A stretch of 64,000 bases of DNA from Takakia lepidozioides (taxonomy: Eukaryota > Streptophyta > Takakiopsida > Takakiales > Takakiaceae), in assembly GCA_030704615.1 (NCBI GenBank), contig CM060734.1, forward strand, positions 48,316,042-48,380,041. The letters run 5' to 3'. The position numbers were made by a program, and so were the translations under genes. The notes beneath the pieces are model-generated. The model saw nothing but the letters and a program-made list of their open reading frames with translations. It had not been told where the DNA came from and made no database searches. This document shows positions 31,180 through 40,990 of this stretch, piece by piece. The stretch's first letter is position 1; each line of letters begins with the position of its first letter.

Positions 31180-31985
31180 GACCATCTCAGTTGTCGCCAT
31201 TGGACACCACACCTCTTGTGTGGCAGTGCCCGGATGAAGGCATATGCCTTCTGGACTTGTTTGGCGGGATCAGCACTGGATTGGCTACAGTGCTGCAGGC
31301 AGGTGTACGAGTTCGACGTACCTGTGAGAAGGATGAGACTGCACGACGCGTCTCACTATGCCATGTTGCTCAGTTGGTGCAGCAATACCCTGATTTGTTG
31401 CCAGTGTCTGCAGTTTGTGGATACCAACAAGCATTGCCAGCAGACATCTATTTGCTGGGGGCGCATGATTTGGAGCGGGTTGACCCTATTCATTTGGTAG
31501 TGGCAGGTTGGCCCTACCAAGGGCATTCATCAGCCGGGCATGGCAATGGGTTACAAGACTCAAGGTCACGCCTGTTTTGAGAGATGTTGAGGGTCCTACG
31601 TTATTTACAGCTTCAGCAGACAGACTCTCCGGCATATATTTTGGAGAATGTGCCATTGATGGGTGATTATCGGGCCAAGGTGATGGCCAGTGTGCATCAA
31701 GTGCGGTCTTGGCTTGGGTTAGCAGTGTTGCTGGACGCAGCTGCAGTGGGGTCACGGGCTCATCGCCCACGACTATGGTGGACCAACTTGATGCCACTTG
31801 CACTGCTTAAGCGTGCATTTGATGAGGTGCAGCGGCCACCATACCTGACGGTGGATAGCATTTTGAACAAAGGGAGACAGTCTCAGCGTGTGAGACACAA
31901 TGACCGATCACCTTTGGCAGTGGTCAATAAGGTGGGTCACCCACGAGCCGCATTGCCTACACTATTCAGCTTTCCAGGATCTTCT
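31180..31985 (+). pseudogene. E3 DNA methyltransferase domain, longest version, catalytic Cys replaced
   Basis: The frame 31089-31580 has motif I LLDLFGGISTGLATVLQ (residues ~54-70) and motif IV VVAGWPYQGHS, in which the catalytic Cys is Tyr (codon 31515-31517). After TGA at 31578-31580 the same phase continues (31584-32153): LRYLQLQQTDSPAYILENVP (motif VI) and GSRAHRPRLWWTNLMPLAL (motif VIII). Between motifs IV and VI it retains GLQDSRSRLF followed by EMLRVL, resembling the GRLFFEF helix of DNMT3/DRM enzymes, which E1 and E2 have lost. Element sequence ends before motif X. Confidence 0.8.
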
Positions 31986-32925
31986 ATAAGCGAAATGCAA
32001 ACAACAACCTTCAATGTGTGTGTGCATCAAATATGTCATTCAATAATTACATGTATGTGCGCAACGTACACGCATGCAAAGTTTCAAACCCAAACAAAAT
32101 CATTTGCCCCCCCAATGACGCATTCACCCTATCAACCAATTTTTGTTTATTAATATGAAAGAAAATCCTCTCATGCCATTGCACCCAACAAACGGATGTG
32201 GCTCAAGCTTCATTTTTTCCTACATGTGCTTAAATATGTGTGCAACACGTGTACAAAAATCCAGCAGACTATAAAAAAATAAAAATAAAAATAAAAATTG
32301 CCTCCCCAACGACGCACTCACCCTTGCAATTTTGAATTAAAATCGAATTTAAATTAACTTAAAATAAATATTTGCATTTAGAAATATATATGATTGCGGT
32401 TTTGAGGGGCATAATGATTTTATTTTTAGCTCTTTTTTGTTATGTGACATCGGGCTTTGCACCACTACATCCATGAAAAAAATGGGACAAAAAAAAATGG
32501 AAAAAAAAATAAGTGTGTTTCTATGGTCAATTTTGCAAAACTCTCTATAAAGAGTGCAAGAAGTTGAAGATAACTCAACTTTGGAATGCAAATGAGAGAA
32601 CTAAATCTGGTTATGGGTCCAAATGACTTTTGCTTGCACGCACATTGCATATGCTATCATTAAGCATATGGCTTGAAAATGAAATAAAAAAAATCATCTG
32701 CAGGCAAAACACAATTTTCCATCTCTATGACACGTAGCTGCATTCAACACTAGAATGACCCATTGAATCAACTTGGTTCAAGCTCATATTTGGTCCACAT
32801 GTGTATAAGTATGTTTAGATGACATATGCAAAGTTGCAACCCACGAGCAACAAGAAAAAAATTTACATCAATCGATTAATCGGATGTATACAAAGTACAT
32901 CATGAGAATATCTACAATGCCCCTC
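31986..32925. other. AT-rich region with degenerate repeats, no gene
   Basis: A ccccaacgacgcactcaccc-type segment occurs at about 32109 and 32306. The theme gtgcaacacgtgtac / gcgcaacgtacacgcatgca also recurs. No protein recognised. Confidence 0.5.
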
Positions 32926-32932
32926 TACGCGA

Positions 32933-33475
32933 TCACTGTCTCAAAGGAACCCTATTTCTATCATACACATCCCACTCACGCTGTAATCGGAGGTCCCAAT
33001 CATCCCGGGAGAACTCGTATGATGCAAATAGTTCGTTGCCAGCCCTAATAGTCCTACTAGCACATGTCATCACAACATGTACATCCCTCACAGTATACTG
33101 ACGTATGACCACAAAAGCTCTCATGCCCATCGCTTTGCTCGTCCCATACTACATTGGTTCTCCTAGGATGACCAAAAGAACTATTGACCAGCCTAGCAAC
33201 ATTGCCGAAGATGTCGGGGTCACCATCACAAAATCTGATCTCAATGGGAAACAACCCCCGTCTACGTACATCCTGTCCGTTGACACACAAAATGTAGGGT
33301 AGGATGTATGGGGCTTCAAGGCGTAATGTACGGAACTCCGCGGAGGTGTAGTAGGGAAACAAGTCCACCATGTTGTTTCTCCGAGGAGGAACCACAATAT
33401 CATTGACCGTGAATAACCCCGACCATAGCAAGGTCTGTAGCGGCTCTCACAACATACCGTCTCCCCCAATACTCG
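32933..33475 (-). pseudogene. SET-domain protein remnant (lysine methyltransferase-like)
   Basis: Reading downwards from 33475: WGRRYVVRAATDLA, then in the frame of 33431-33057 SGLFTVNDIVVPPRRNN, FCDGDPDIFGNVARLVNSSF and GHPRRTNVVW, then in the frame of 33130-32933 VHVVMTCASRTIRAGNELFA and SYEFSRDDWDLRLQREWDVY. GLF...DI, GNVARLVNSS and the RTIRAGNELFASYEF ending match the SET fold (GxGLF, RFINHSC-like and AGEELTYDY-like motifs). The phase changes near 33120 and near 33430. The conserved His of NHS is Ser here. It ends with TGA. No pre-SET Cys cluster was seen. Confidence 0.6.
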
Positions 33476-33554
33476 AACTCCACATTTTCCTCAGATGGGG
33501 TGGGAGGGTCGAGATGATTCCCCCAACAACGAGGCTAGATGGTCCTCAGTAACA

Positions 33555-33835
33555 TAGTCCTATGCGCTTCCCATCGGGGCGAGGATCCGGCTTAGGCCGC
33601 CCAAGCCGAAGGGGAGGAACCTAGGGCGAAGCCGACCCCTCCTAGGGGTTCGGGGGGCACATACACATGGAGGTGGAGGTGGAGGTGGTACTGCTGGCGG
33701 AGGAGATGAAAGTGGAGGTGGTTGAGGATGTAATGTCGGAGGTGCAGCCGGGGGTACAACGTCCGGATAAGGTACAACCGGAGGTGGATCAAGCAAAGAA
33801 ATAGACGGGGGGGGGGGGGGGGGGGGGGGAGGCCA
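33555..33835 (-). pseudogene. proline-rich coding-like segment upstream of the SET remnant
   Basis: The minus frame has runs of Pro broken by SISLLDPPPVVPYPDVVPPA and PRTPRRGRLRPRFLPFG. It includes a ~22 base G run (33808-33829), where length changes would alter the frame. It may be the linker exon of the same decayed gene. Confidence 0.35.
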
Positions 33836-34011
33836 CAATCAGGGGGACCGCAGCTTGGGCATCAAGTCGTGGCTGCAATGTGTGTAGTGAACGACGTATC
33901 AATACTTATGTCGTAATTTTTATTCATGTATGCTTACCAATCATACTATATATTAGATAAACCTAAATGTACCTTATATAAATGTTAATGAGAGTGGGAA
34001 AAACACTCACC

Positions 34012-34380
34012 TTTGCCGCAACCGCAATCTTGTTTCTTGTAATTTTTTCGACAACATGCGGTCGCCGCCTCGGTGGTCTGGTGCCGCCGGCGGTATCCGT
34101 TCCCACACTTAGTGCACCAACACTCAATCCTGTCGGGGGGGGGGGTCAAAGGTGGACGTGGTTGGACGGGGTGGCCCGCAACGGGGCAACCCGCTGCGCG
34201 CCCGACTCGATCCCGGAGTGTCAACACCTCCGCATCACTAAATTTGGCCCCGGTCCCTTCTACGATTGTGCCCGGCAGCCTGTATTGAATCAGGTGCAAT
34301 GGGTGGCTCCTCGCCACGAAAAATGGTCGCTCTAGGCCACAATCGATGTGGTACTACCTCCCCATCCTTGAGGAGACGGG
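34012..34380 (-). pseudogene. Cys-rich exon, possibly the 5' part of the SET-containing gene
   Basis: The frame reads MVRKHRPVSSRMGR, a stop, then YHIDCGLERPFFVARSHPLH, TGAKFSDAEVLTLRDRVGRA, and IECWCTKCGNGYRRRHQTTE with CCRKNYKKQDCGCGK. It ends at a good donor, GGCAAAG|gtgagt (donor at 34011-34010). CWCTKC...H resembles the Cys-rich N-terminal segment of some plant transposon proteins (recalled, weak). Confidence 0.4.
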
Positions 34381-34604
34381 TCGATGTTTCCTCACCATCG
34401 CATCCTAATTAACACACACCACCACACTTTCATTTCTCAAAAACCGTTGGCAAAAAAACCCTATGCCTCAGCCTCGGGGCTTTCAAAATTGGTAACCAAA
34501 GGTGGAGCATCCCTATGGTGCTAGAGCCCAAGACAATAAATCCTTCCTCTCGTTCTATCTTTAGGATGCTCACACTATGGAAAATTTTGTTGAGACCCAG
34601 CGCT

Positions 34605-34890
34605 TTGCGATTATCAGATTGAACCACATTTTGGGTATGTGAAACCTGACTTAGAGAGTGTAGTGTCCAAGCCATGTCTGTTACCAAAAATTGTCCGATG
34701 AAAATGAAGTTAGGAAGAAACTTCCCTGAACCTGTTTCCAGTCTGTGACATGGGGGAGGACATCATGGATGCGCTCAAGGTCTATCCACTCTTGGCACCA
34801 GACCTAAATTTAAAGTCAGGGCAGGAAGACTACCTTTGAACAGTAAACAGAAGCAGAGAGGAAAGGGAAAGTGCAATTTCCCTGACGTAC
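34605..34890 (+). pseudogene. LINE ORF2 3' fragment 1
   Basis: Matches 57030-57210 (cagtctgtgacatgggggag, gaacagtaaacagaagcaga) with frameshifts and a TGA within the Cys-rich end. Short and isolated. Confidence 0.65.
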
Positions 34891-35220
34891 CTCTGCTGCT
34901 GCGGGTGCTTGAAGCGAGCTGGCGCGGTGAGCTGCTGCGGTGCTATCGCGGCTGCCAGCGGCGCGGGTCCCCGCCGCTGCAGGGCGTCTCGCCCCCGCTC
35001 ACCACGGCTCTCTCTCTCTCTTCAACTCGTTAGGTCGCGCCTCTGCGCGGCGTTCCTACCACACAGGGGAGAGAGACATCAGCCCGTGCTTAGGGCAAGA
35101 AGAAAGACATAAAGTGAGGGAGAGGCAGTGCTTACCTTGGGCGTTGGAGCGGCGTTGGGGCAAACTCCTTGGGCCTTGCGACCACCTCGGGCTCAGCAGC
35201 ACGTGCGTTTCTCCTCCACG
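34891..35220. other. GC-rich unassigned sequence
   Basis: Overlapping short frames rich in Arg/Ala/Gly; no family recognised. Contains a ctctctctctct tract at 35009-35021. Confidence 0.4.
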
Positions 35221-35221
35221 C

Positions 35222-35561
35222 TAAACCCTAAACCCCTACTCTCTGAACTACCTCTCTCCCAAAGACAAACGAAAACTGGAGGGGAAAGCGATGCTTGAAG
35301 CACTTAGGGAAAAAAAAGGGCGCGACGCCCGGCCGTCGCACGCCTACGCCCGCCCTTTTTTGAAATGTAAAAATGAAGATTGAGACGGCTGGCCGTCGTT
35401 TTTTGCGACCCCCGGCCCCATAAATAAAAAACACGTCACCCCCAGCGACGGCTGTCCGTCGAGGGGTGCGACCCCCAGGTAAACAAAAACTCGTCGTCCA
35501 ATGCGACGCCGGGGTGGTCGCAGGAGGCGACGGCCGGCCTTTCTGGATTTAGGGTTTAGGG
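35222..35561. repeat. GC-rich palindromic repeats bounded by inverted telomere-type dimers
   Basis: TAAACCCTAAACCCC at 35222-35236 and TTTAGGGTTTAGGG at 35548-35561 are in opposite orientation. Between them, units such as cgacggctgtccgtcg and gacggctggccgtc repeat four times, each followed by gcgaccccc-like sequence. Confidence 0.6.
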
Positions 35562-35689
35562 CCTTTTGAGTTTCTTAGTTTTTATTTTATTTATTTATTT
35601 ATTCATATGGTACTAGGTTAGGGTGTTTGTTTTTCTTTATGGTGCTGGGTTTTGGATTGGCGGTTTTGGTTGTGGGTCTTGGGGTTAAA

Positions 35690-36190
35690 AGGATAAACGG
35701 TCAAGGTCAAGACTTGCGGGTCTAGATTCAGATCCTTGAGAATCTCTTTTACTCTCTTCTCCCAGGGCTCACCCTGTTTGACAGGGCGAAGGGGCTGGGC
35801 TTTTGGCTTAGCCTCGACTTTTTCAAAGTTAGTAAACAGAGGTACATGCACAATTCCCTTGATAGATTTGAAGAGAGCGTCTCTTTGGTGAGAGAACCCC
35901 AGACAGTGTCTTAAAAAATGAATAATGTCTTCAGGTTGCCCACAGACATGGTTGGACACTACAGCCTCTAAGTCAGATTTATCCAGCAGGGTGAAGACTT
36001 GCGGTTCCAGGTCCAGGTCTTTGAGAATCTCTTCTACTGTCTTCTACCAGGACTTAGCCTGTTTGACAGGTCAGTGGGCGGTCCTGTTTCCAAGATATAG
36101 AGTCGATTAACTTAAGATATCTGGTGTTGGACATATGTTGCAACTGAACCCACCATCTGACCTTGAATTTATCTCGTCGGGAGCTTAAAA
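35690..36190 (-). pseudogene. rearranged LINE ORF2 3' fragment 2
   Basis: Downwards from 36190 it matches 56773-56995 of the larger LINE (agctcccgacgagat, ccaacaccagatatc). At about 35940 it jumps to the zinc-finger part (CGQPEDIIHFLRHCLGFSHQ, RDALFKSIKGIVHVPLFTNF). It then jumps back to WEKRVKEILKDLNLDPQVLT. A mosaic, not a simple truncation. Confidence 0.7.
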
Positions 36191-36258
36191 GAGAGCAGCA
36201 CAGAAGAGAGGGAGAGAGAGGGAGAGGGAGACATCAGGGGGCAACAAAGAAAAGAAAA

Positions 36259-36326
36259 GAAGGTGGGGGGGGGAGTGACTGAGCAGCTGCTGCTGCTCAG
36301 TCATTCCCCCCCCCCCCACATCCTTC
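36259..36326. repeat. strong hairpin (G-run/C-run palindrome)
   Basis: gaaggtgggg... to ...ccccacatccttc with the inner arms gactgagcagc / gctgctcagtc around a 4-base loop. Almost fully paired over ~30 bp per arm. Confidence 0.8.
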
Positions 36327-36331
36327 GTCGG

Positions 36332-37170
36332 CTACAACTCACTTTTGAAAGGTTTGCCATTATGGGGGTCGACTTCTGATCCACAGAGTTTTCTGTTATT
36401 TTTCTTTGTTGCCCCCTCTCTTGGGGAAACAAAAGGGACAGATCCTACCTCTGTCAGGGGCTGACGTTGGTAGTAAGACTTACCTTCACATATAGAATTA
36501 ATCCGGGTTTTCCAGATATCCTCTACAAATCCCTTCACACAAGCATCAATCTGTTGTGTGTGATATGCCCAAAAACTAGGCCTCAGAAGGGGCTGGGCTT
36601 TTGGCTCAGCCTCGACTTTTTCAAAGTTAGTAAACATAGGTACATGCACAATTCCCTTGATAGATTTGAAGAGAGCGTCTCTTTGGTGAGAGAACCCCGG
36701 ACAGTGTATCAGAAAATGAACACTGTCTTCAGATTGCCCACACAACGGGCAATTGCACTCTCCCTTTCCTCTCTGCTTCTGTTTGTTGTTCAAAGGTAGG
36801 CTTCCTGCCCTGAGTTTAAATTTCAGTCTAGTGCCGAGAGTGGGTAGACCCTTGATGTCATCCAAGATGTCCTCCCCCATGTCACTGACTGGAAACAAGT
36901 TCAGGGAAGTTTTTTGCCTAACTTCATTTTCATCAGACAATCTCATGGCAACAGACATGGTTGGACACTACAGCCTCTAAGTCAGATTTATCCAGCAGGG
37001 TGAAGACTTGTGGTTCCAGGTCTAGGTCCTTGAGAATCTCTTCTACTGTCTTCTGCCAGGACTTAGCCTGTTTGACAGGTCGGTGGGCGGTCCTGTTTCC
37101 AAGATATAGAGTCGATTAACTTAGGATATCTGGTGTTGGACATATGCTGCAGCTGACCCCACCATCTGAC
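36332..37170 (-). pseudogene. LINE ORF2 3' part, fragment 3
   Basis: The frame 36958-36332 carries MSVAMRLSDENEVRQKTSLN, the zinc-binding end CNCPLCGQSEDSVHFLIHC and RDALFKSIKGIVHVPMFTNF, to TEVGSVPFVSPREGATK. Upstream to 37170 the sequence matches 56805-57000 in a different phase. Close relative of 56708-57595. Confidence 0.8.
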
Positions 37171-37267
37171 CTCCCCCCCCCCCCCAACCCATTTTTTTTT
37201 CATTGTTGCCCCTTCTCTCCCTCTGTCTCCCTCCTCAGAACCGGCCGGTTGCATCAGTGTTCTTTTC
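37171..37267. other. C-run, T-run and CT-rich sequence
   Basis: Simple sequence separating the LINE fragment from the palindrome region (poly-C at 37173-37186, poly-T at 37192-37200). Confidence 0.5.
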
Positions 37268-37875
37268 ATGATTTTCCATCTATACCAGATGGACTCTAAA
37301 AGGTGTTTTCACCCGACTTGTAAAGGTCTTCTATCCATACCGGAAGAATCACCTGGGTGGACACTAAAGTACCTTTAAAAAGGACTTATAATTTTTCATT
37401 CCTCTTTTATTGACTTTCATCTATATCAGATGGGTCACCAGAGAATGAGGAATTACCTCCATAAGGGTTATGACACTGGCATCCTATCTATAATTTTTCC
37501 ATCCATGCCGGATGAAAAATACCAGGATCTGAATTCGTTTTATTTCCCATTTTACGCTTTTTTTCCGTAGTGGATGAGGCTTTCTCTTAAGGGATGACGA
37601 ATTACCTGTTAGGATGAAAAACCGCTACCCTAGATGATTGATACTAATTATCATCCTGCTGATGGACCTCATCCAAACAAATGAACCTATTTATTTTTTC
37701 ATCTGGACCAGATGAAAAAATCAGCTTATGATGGCCATGGAGATTTTTCTAATTACCCTTAATTATTGCTAGTTAAGGAGTGAAACCCTAACTCCTACCC
37801 TATAAACCTAGCTAACGGATGACATCCGTCGGTAAGAGAAAGGGTATCGATTATTCATCCTATGGATGAAAAATC
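37268..37875. repeat. cluster of short palindromes on the theme TTTTTCATCC/GGATGAAAAA
   Basis: Examples: tccatct-atacc-agatgga (37275-37293); catct-atatc-agatg (about 37428-37442); tttttccatcc...ggatgaaaaa (about 37494-37520); ttttttcatctgg-a-ccagatgaaaaaa, perfect 13 bp arms (37694-37720); acggatg-a-catccgt (37815-37829); ttcatcc-tat-ggatgaa (37854-37870). No coding sequence. Confidence 0.75.
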
Positions 37876-37890
37876 GGGCTCTGCCCTAGG

Positions 37891-38199
37891 GTGTCTCTCC
37901 CGCTGTCAGCTGCATTTCTCGTGCTGCTGAGCTCGCGAGTTATGGCGTCTGAGCCCTGCTACTACCCTGTCTGCTGCTTCATGCCAGACGAGCTCCTGGG
38001 GATGCACAATGGCGGTGTCTGGTCTCTTATCACAGGTGGGAGAACCTGTTGTGATGGCATCACCCCTTTCCCTCCTCTGGCTTTTATGTTTTGCAGCGGC
38101 GCTTTGGTGGGGAAGTATATCGCTCCCTCTCCCTTCTTAGACATAGCATTTGTATGGGGTATCTTGATGGAGAAGTTTCCTCGAAAAGAAGTTTCTTGA
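37891..38199 (+). CDS. small open frame with a signal-peptide-like start
   Basis: 102 residues; begins MSLPLSAAFLVLLSSRVMAS (hydrophobic), then Cys-rich PCYYPVCCFMPDELLG and TGGRTCCDG. In-frame translation starts at an alternative codon and no homology is recognised. It could be part of an LTR leader. Confidence 0.2.
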   Translation: MSLPLSAAFLVLLSSRVMASEPCYYPVCCFMPDELLGMHNGGVWSLITGGRTCCDGITPFPPLAFMFCSGALVGKYIAPSPFLDIAFVWGILMEKFPRKEVS

Positions 38200-38350
38200 G
38201 CAGTTTCCCAAGTTACTCTCGGTAATTGGGTAAACTCCTGATAACTTGATAACTAATAGTAACTTATGGTAAATCATGATAGATCACGGTAACTTTTGAT
38301 AACATGATAACTTGGTAACTTCTAGTATTTACTCCTGGTAAGTTCCTCTG
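38200..38350. repeat. short direct repeats ctgataacttgataac / gataacatgataacttg
   Basis: Irregular tandem variants of gataactt/ggtaactt over about 130 bp. No gene. Confidence 0.5.
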
Positions 38351-38826
38351 GGCTATGTCCGTGACAACACATGCCACAACGACGGGTCAACGGGGAGACG
38401 AATGCGCTGCAGACGAGGCATCGCAACTTGGTAAGAGGCGAAACAGGGGCGATGGAGGAAAGGCGTCCAACCTGCCATGAACATCGCAATTGCTCGAGGG
38501 CTTGGCGCTGCTGCTCCAGCGAACGCCTCTAGACACCGCCGATACCAGTCGCAGAGCTCTCGTATATCCTTGGGTTGTCCTGTCGGTGGTTGTGCTCATA
38601 TATAAGTTGTATGGGCTTGCAGAGGCGTGACAGGGGGAGCTGATTAGCTGCTTGGTTTATACAACTCTCCAAAGATAGGGCTGCAAAGCGACCAGAAACT
38701 AGATTGGGGGAAACTCTATTTCGTAGATCAAGGGTAGATCAGCGATAGAGACTTACTCTAGCTGGACCATAAATTCGTAAAGTGTGCCTAGTTTTATCTT
38801 CAGGAGATACCATTCCCAACACCCCA

Positions 38827-39094
38827 ATGGGAATTCTCCTAGTAGCCTTGGTGCTTGAGTTGGTTGTGTTCGCAGTCATAGTGAATGTTACGGCCTACCC
38901 CCTTTGTCCAAAATCGATATATGCTTTCGGGGACTCGCTGACTGATACAGGAAACGTGCAGGCAGTGTTTCCCTTTACAACACTAATTTCTCTCTCGACA
39001 ACACTGAATTCTCCTTACGGGGAATCCTATAACTTCTCCAATCAGCCCGGTCACAATCGCTTCTTAGATGGGCATCTTATCATTGACTTCATAG
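38827..39094 (+). pseudogene. GDSL locus 1 exon 1
   Basis: MGILLVALVLELVVFAVIVN is a hydrophobic signal sequence, followed by the GDSL block and QPGHNRFLDGHLIIDFIG. ATG 38827 aligns with an internal Met of locus 2; an upstream in-frame Met at 38782 also exists. The exon ends TTCATAG, and the copia insertion begins one base later. Confidence 0.85.
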
Positions 39095-39095
39095 G
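39091..39095 (+). repeat. copia target site duplication, left (atagg)
   Basis: Identical to 43406-43410; 5 bp as expected for copia integrase. Confidence 0.9.
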
Positions 39096-39396
39096 TGTTG
39101 GAAAACATGAACATCTAAAGCTACTGTAGACACTCACAACAACAATAGATTCATACACTTGACCAGGCGGTGAGAAGAAACAACGTGCTAAAGAAGAGTA
39201 TGCTCAAGAGTGAAAAGAATGAATATAACGGAAAGCATGAGAAGGTTATATACAATGAGAGTCTTGTGGAGAGGCTGGGCTTCTAGTCACTATTCATAGT
39301 AAGAGATAAGGATCACCGTCAATGTGCAATTAAGCACCGTCGTGACCTACAAATATGGGAGAGTTGTCGAGGGTAGGATAAATGCACATTCTAACA
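39096..39396 (-). repeat. copia 3' LTR
   Basis: 301 bp; plus-strand ends tgttggaaaac...ttctaaca. Shorter than the other LTR, mainly through loss of about 25 bp near ccgtcgtg, plus scattered substitutions, so the insertion is not very recent. Confidence 0.9.
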
Positions 39397-39429
39397 CTCC
39401 TGCTCAGTTTTGAACCCGACTTAGAGGCC

Positions 39430-40224
39430 TTATTTGTAGCTTTTCCTGTGAAGTTCAAACCTTGCCCTTGGCAGCAGCTTGGTAAAAATATTTGCAGCCT
39501 GCAATTTAGTTGGACAATATTCCAACAAAATTTCTTCCTCCTCCAGTTTCTCTCGAATGAAGTGAAACTGAGTTGCTATGTGCTTGCATCTTCCGTGAAA
39601 CTTGGGAAACTTAGCCAGTGCAATGCAACTCTGATTGTCACATTTGAGGTTGAGAAGATCAATTTGCTTCATTCCAATGTCATGGAGTAATCTCCTCCAA
39701 ATGGCCTCCTTGGCAGCTTCTGTGGCAGCCATGTACTCAGCCTCTGTGCTTGATAGGGCCGTGGCTGTTTGTTTCTTGCTGTGCCAGGAAATAACCCCGC
39801 CATTCAAGGTAAAACAGTAACCAGATGTGGACTTCCTTGCATCCACGTCCCCTGCATAGTCCAAATCGCAATATCCTTGCAAAATCCCAGATTTGCTACC
39901 TGTCTCACCTATGCCTAATGTAATACCAAAATCAATAGTGCCTTTGATATACCTGAATACACGCTTGACCGCAGCCCAATGGAGGTAACCTGGATTTTCC
40001 ATAAAGCGACTTAACAGACCTACAGCAAAGACAAGATCAGGTCTTGTGAGAATCGCTGCATACATAAAGCAACCTATGGCCTTTCGATGTGGTATTCCCT
40101 TCATCTGCTCCTGCTCTTTTGTTGAAGTTGGACACATATCAATGGACAACTTCGAGTTTGCTTCCATGGGTATGGCTACAGGCTTACAATCCTCCATCTT
40201 GAATTCATGCAGCACATTCTCCAA
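39430..40224 (-). pseudogene. copia RT C-terminal part and RNase H
   Basis: Contains AIGCFMYAAILTRPDLVFAV, STSGYCFTLNGGVISWHSKK, the RNase H acidic residues in CDLDYAGD, SSTEAEYMA and LKCDNQSC, and the closing TKLQAANIFTKLLP. Open over 264 residues; the N-terminal end connects to the preceding RT piece across a frameshift near 40220-40290. Confidence 0.85.
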
Positions 40225-40990
40225 GTAGCGTTTCTGACTGATATGGATTGTCCTTTTCTCCCTGTTTCGGATGATGTGGATTCCAAGACAGTGTTGATAT
40301 CCCCATAATCTACCATCTCAAATTCTGCAGCGAGCTCCTTCTTCACCTCATTAAGAAAGGTTAGATTGTTGCTTATCAATATTGCATCGTCAACATACAA
40401 AGCAAGGATGACCAACAACTCTGCTACTCGCTTCACATAAATGTTTGAATCCACTTTTCCACTCCGAAACCCTTGAGCCAACAAATATCGATCGATTCGT
40501 TGGTACCAAGCTCGTGAGGATTGCTTCAATCCATACAGAGATTTCTTGAGCTTGCATACTTTTCCTTCGGCTCCTTCAACAACAAAACCTTCGGGCTCTT
40601 GCAGCCTATTGCCTTCCTACCTGCCGGGAGATCAGCAAGTATCCAAGTTCCATTCTTCATGAGAGAGTCATATTCTACTTGCATAGCAGTTGTCCATCCG
40701 GTAGCATCACTTTCCAATGCTTCGTTAACATTTCCAGGTACGGTAATTGCTGAGAAACTCATCGGATGACCTAGGGTTTCTCGGACTTTTAGTGAAGGCT
40801 TTTGAATTCTTACCTTGACGTTGTCCAGGCAACTGAGGTGTTCATTTGCTCCTGCTGAAGGTGATTGTCCAGATGGAGAGGCTACTGCTTTGACCTCTTC
40901 ATGTGAATCTTCCTCGACTGCTGTTCTCAAATCATCACGATCTGCAATGCTATCACATGTCGACTCTTTGTCGTCAAGATCAATCTGCAC
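40176..40990 (-). pseudogene. copia reverse transcriptase with core deletion
   Basis: The N-terminal part has ALESDATGWTTAMQVEYDSL and NGTWILADLPAGRKAIGCK. The sequence then jumps to KLKKSLYGLKQSSRAWYQRI and LALYVDDAILIS (catalytic YVDD). The block normally between them (VKTAFLNG, with the first catalytic Asp) is absent, roughly 85-100 codons, and the frame changes at the junction (about 40600). Confidence 0.85.

Larger units (their letters stand above)
29093..31985 (+). mobile_element. Ty3/gypsy retrotransposon E3 (same family), internally deleted and truncated
   Basis: Starts with the same leader as E1 (tggatgcagg, later ccgcaacagg). It carries gag, a shortened spacer, protease remnant and most of the methyltransferase, then stops at about 31985 in unrelated AT-rich DNA. 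RT and integrase are absent. Two internal deletions: about 640 bp removing the zinc knuckles (junction near 30095) and about 235 bp removing the protease active site (junction near 30720). Confidence 0.9.

Noticed and set aside
33982-34335. 117-residue plus-strand frame with a hydrophobic start
   Set aside because: It is antisense to the Cys-rich exon, which ends in a proper splice donor; the hydrophobic start arises from the reverse of Cys/Lys codons.
37268-37875. CRISPR-like array
   Set aside because: Spacers and repeats are not regular; the elements are different palindromes in a plant nuclear sequence.
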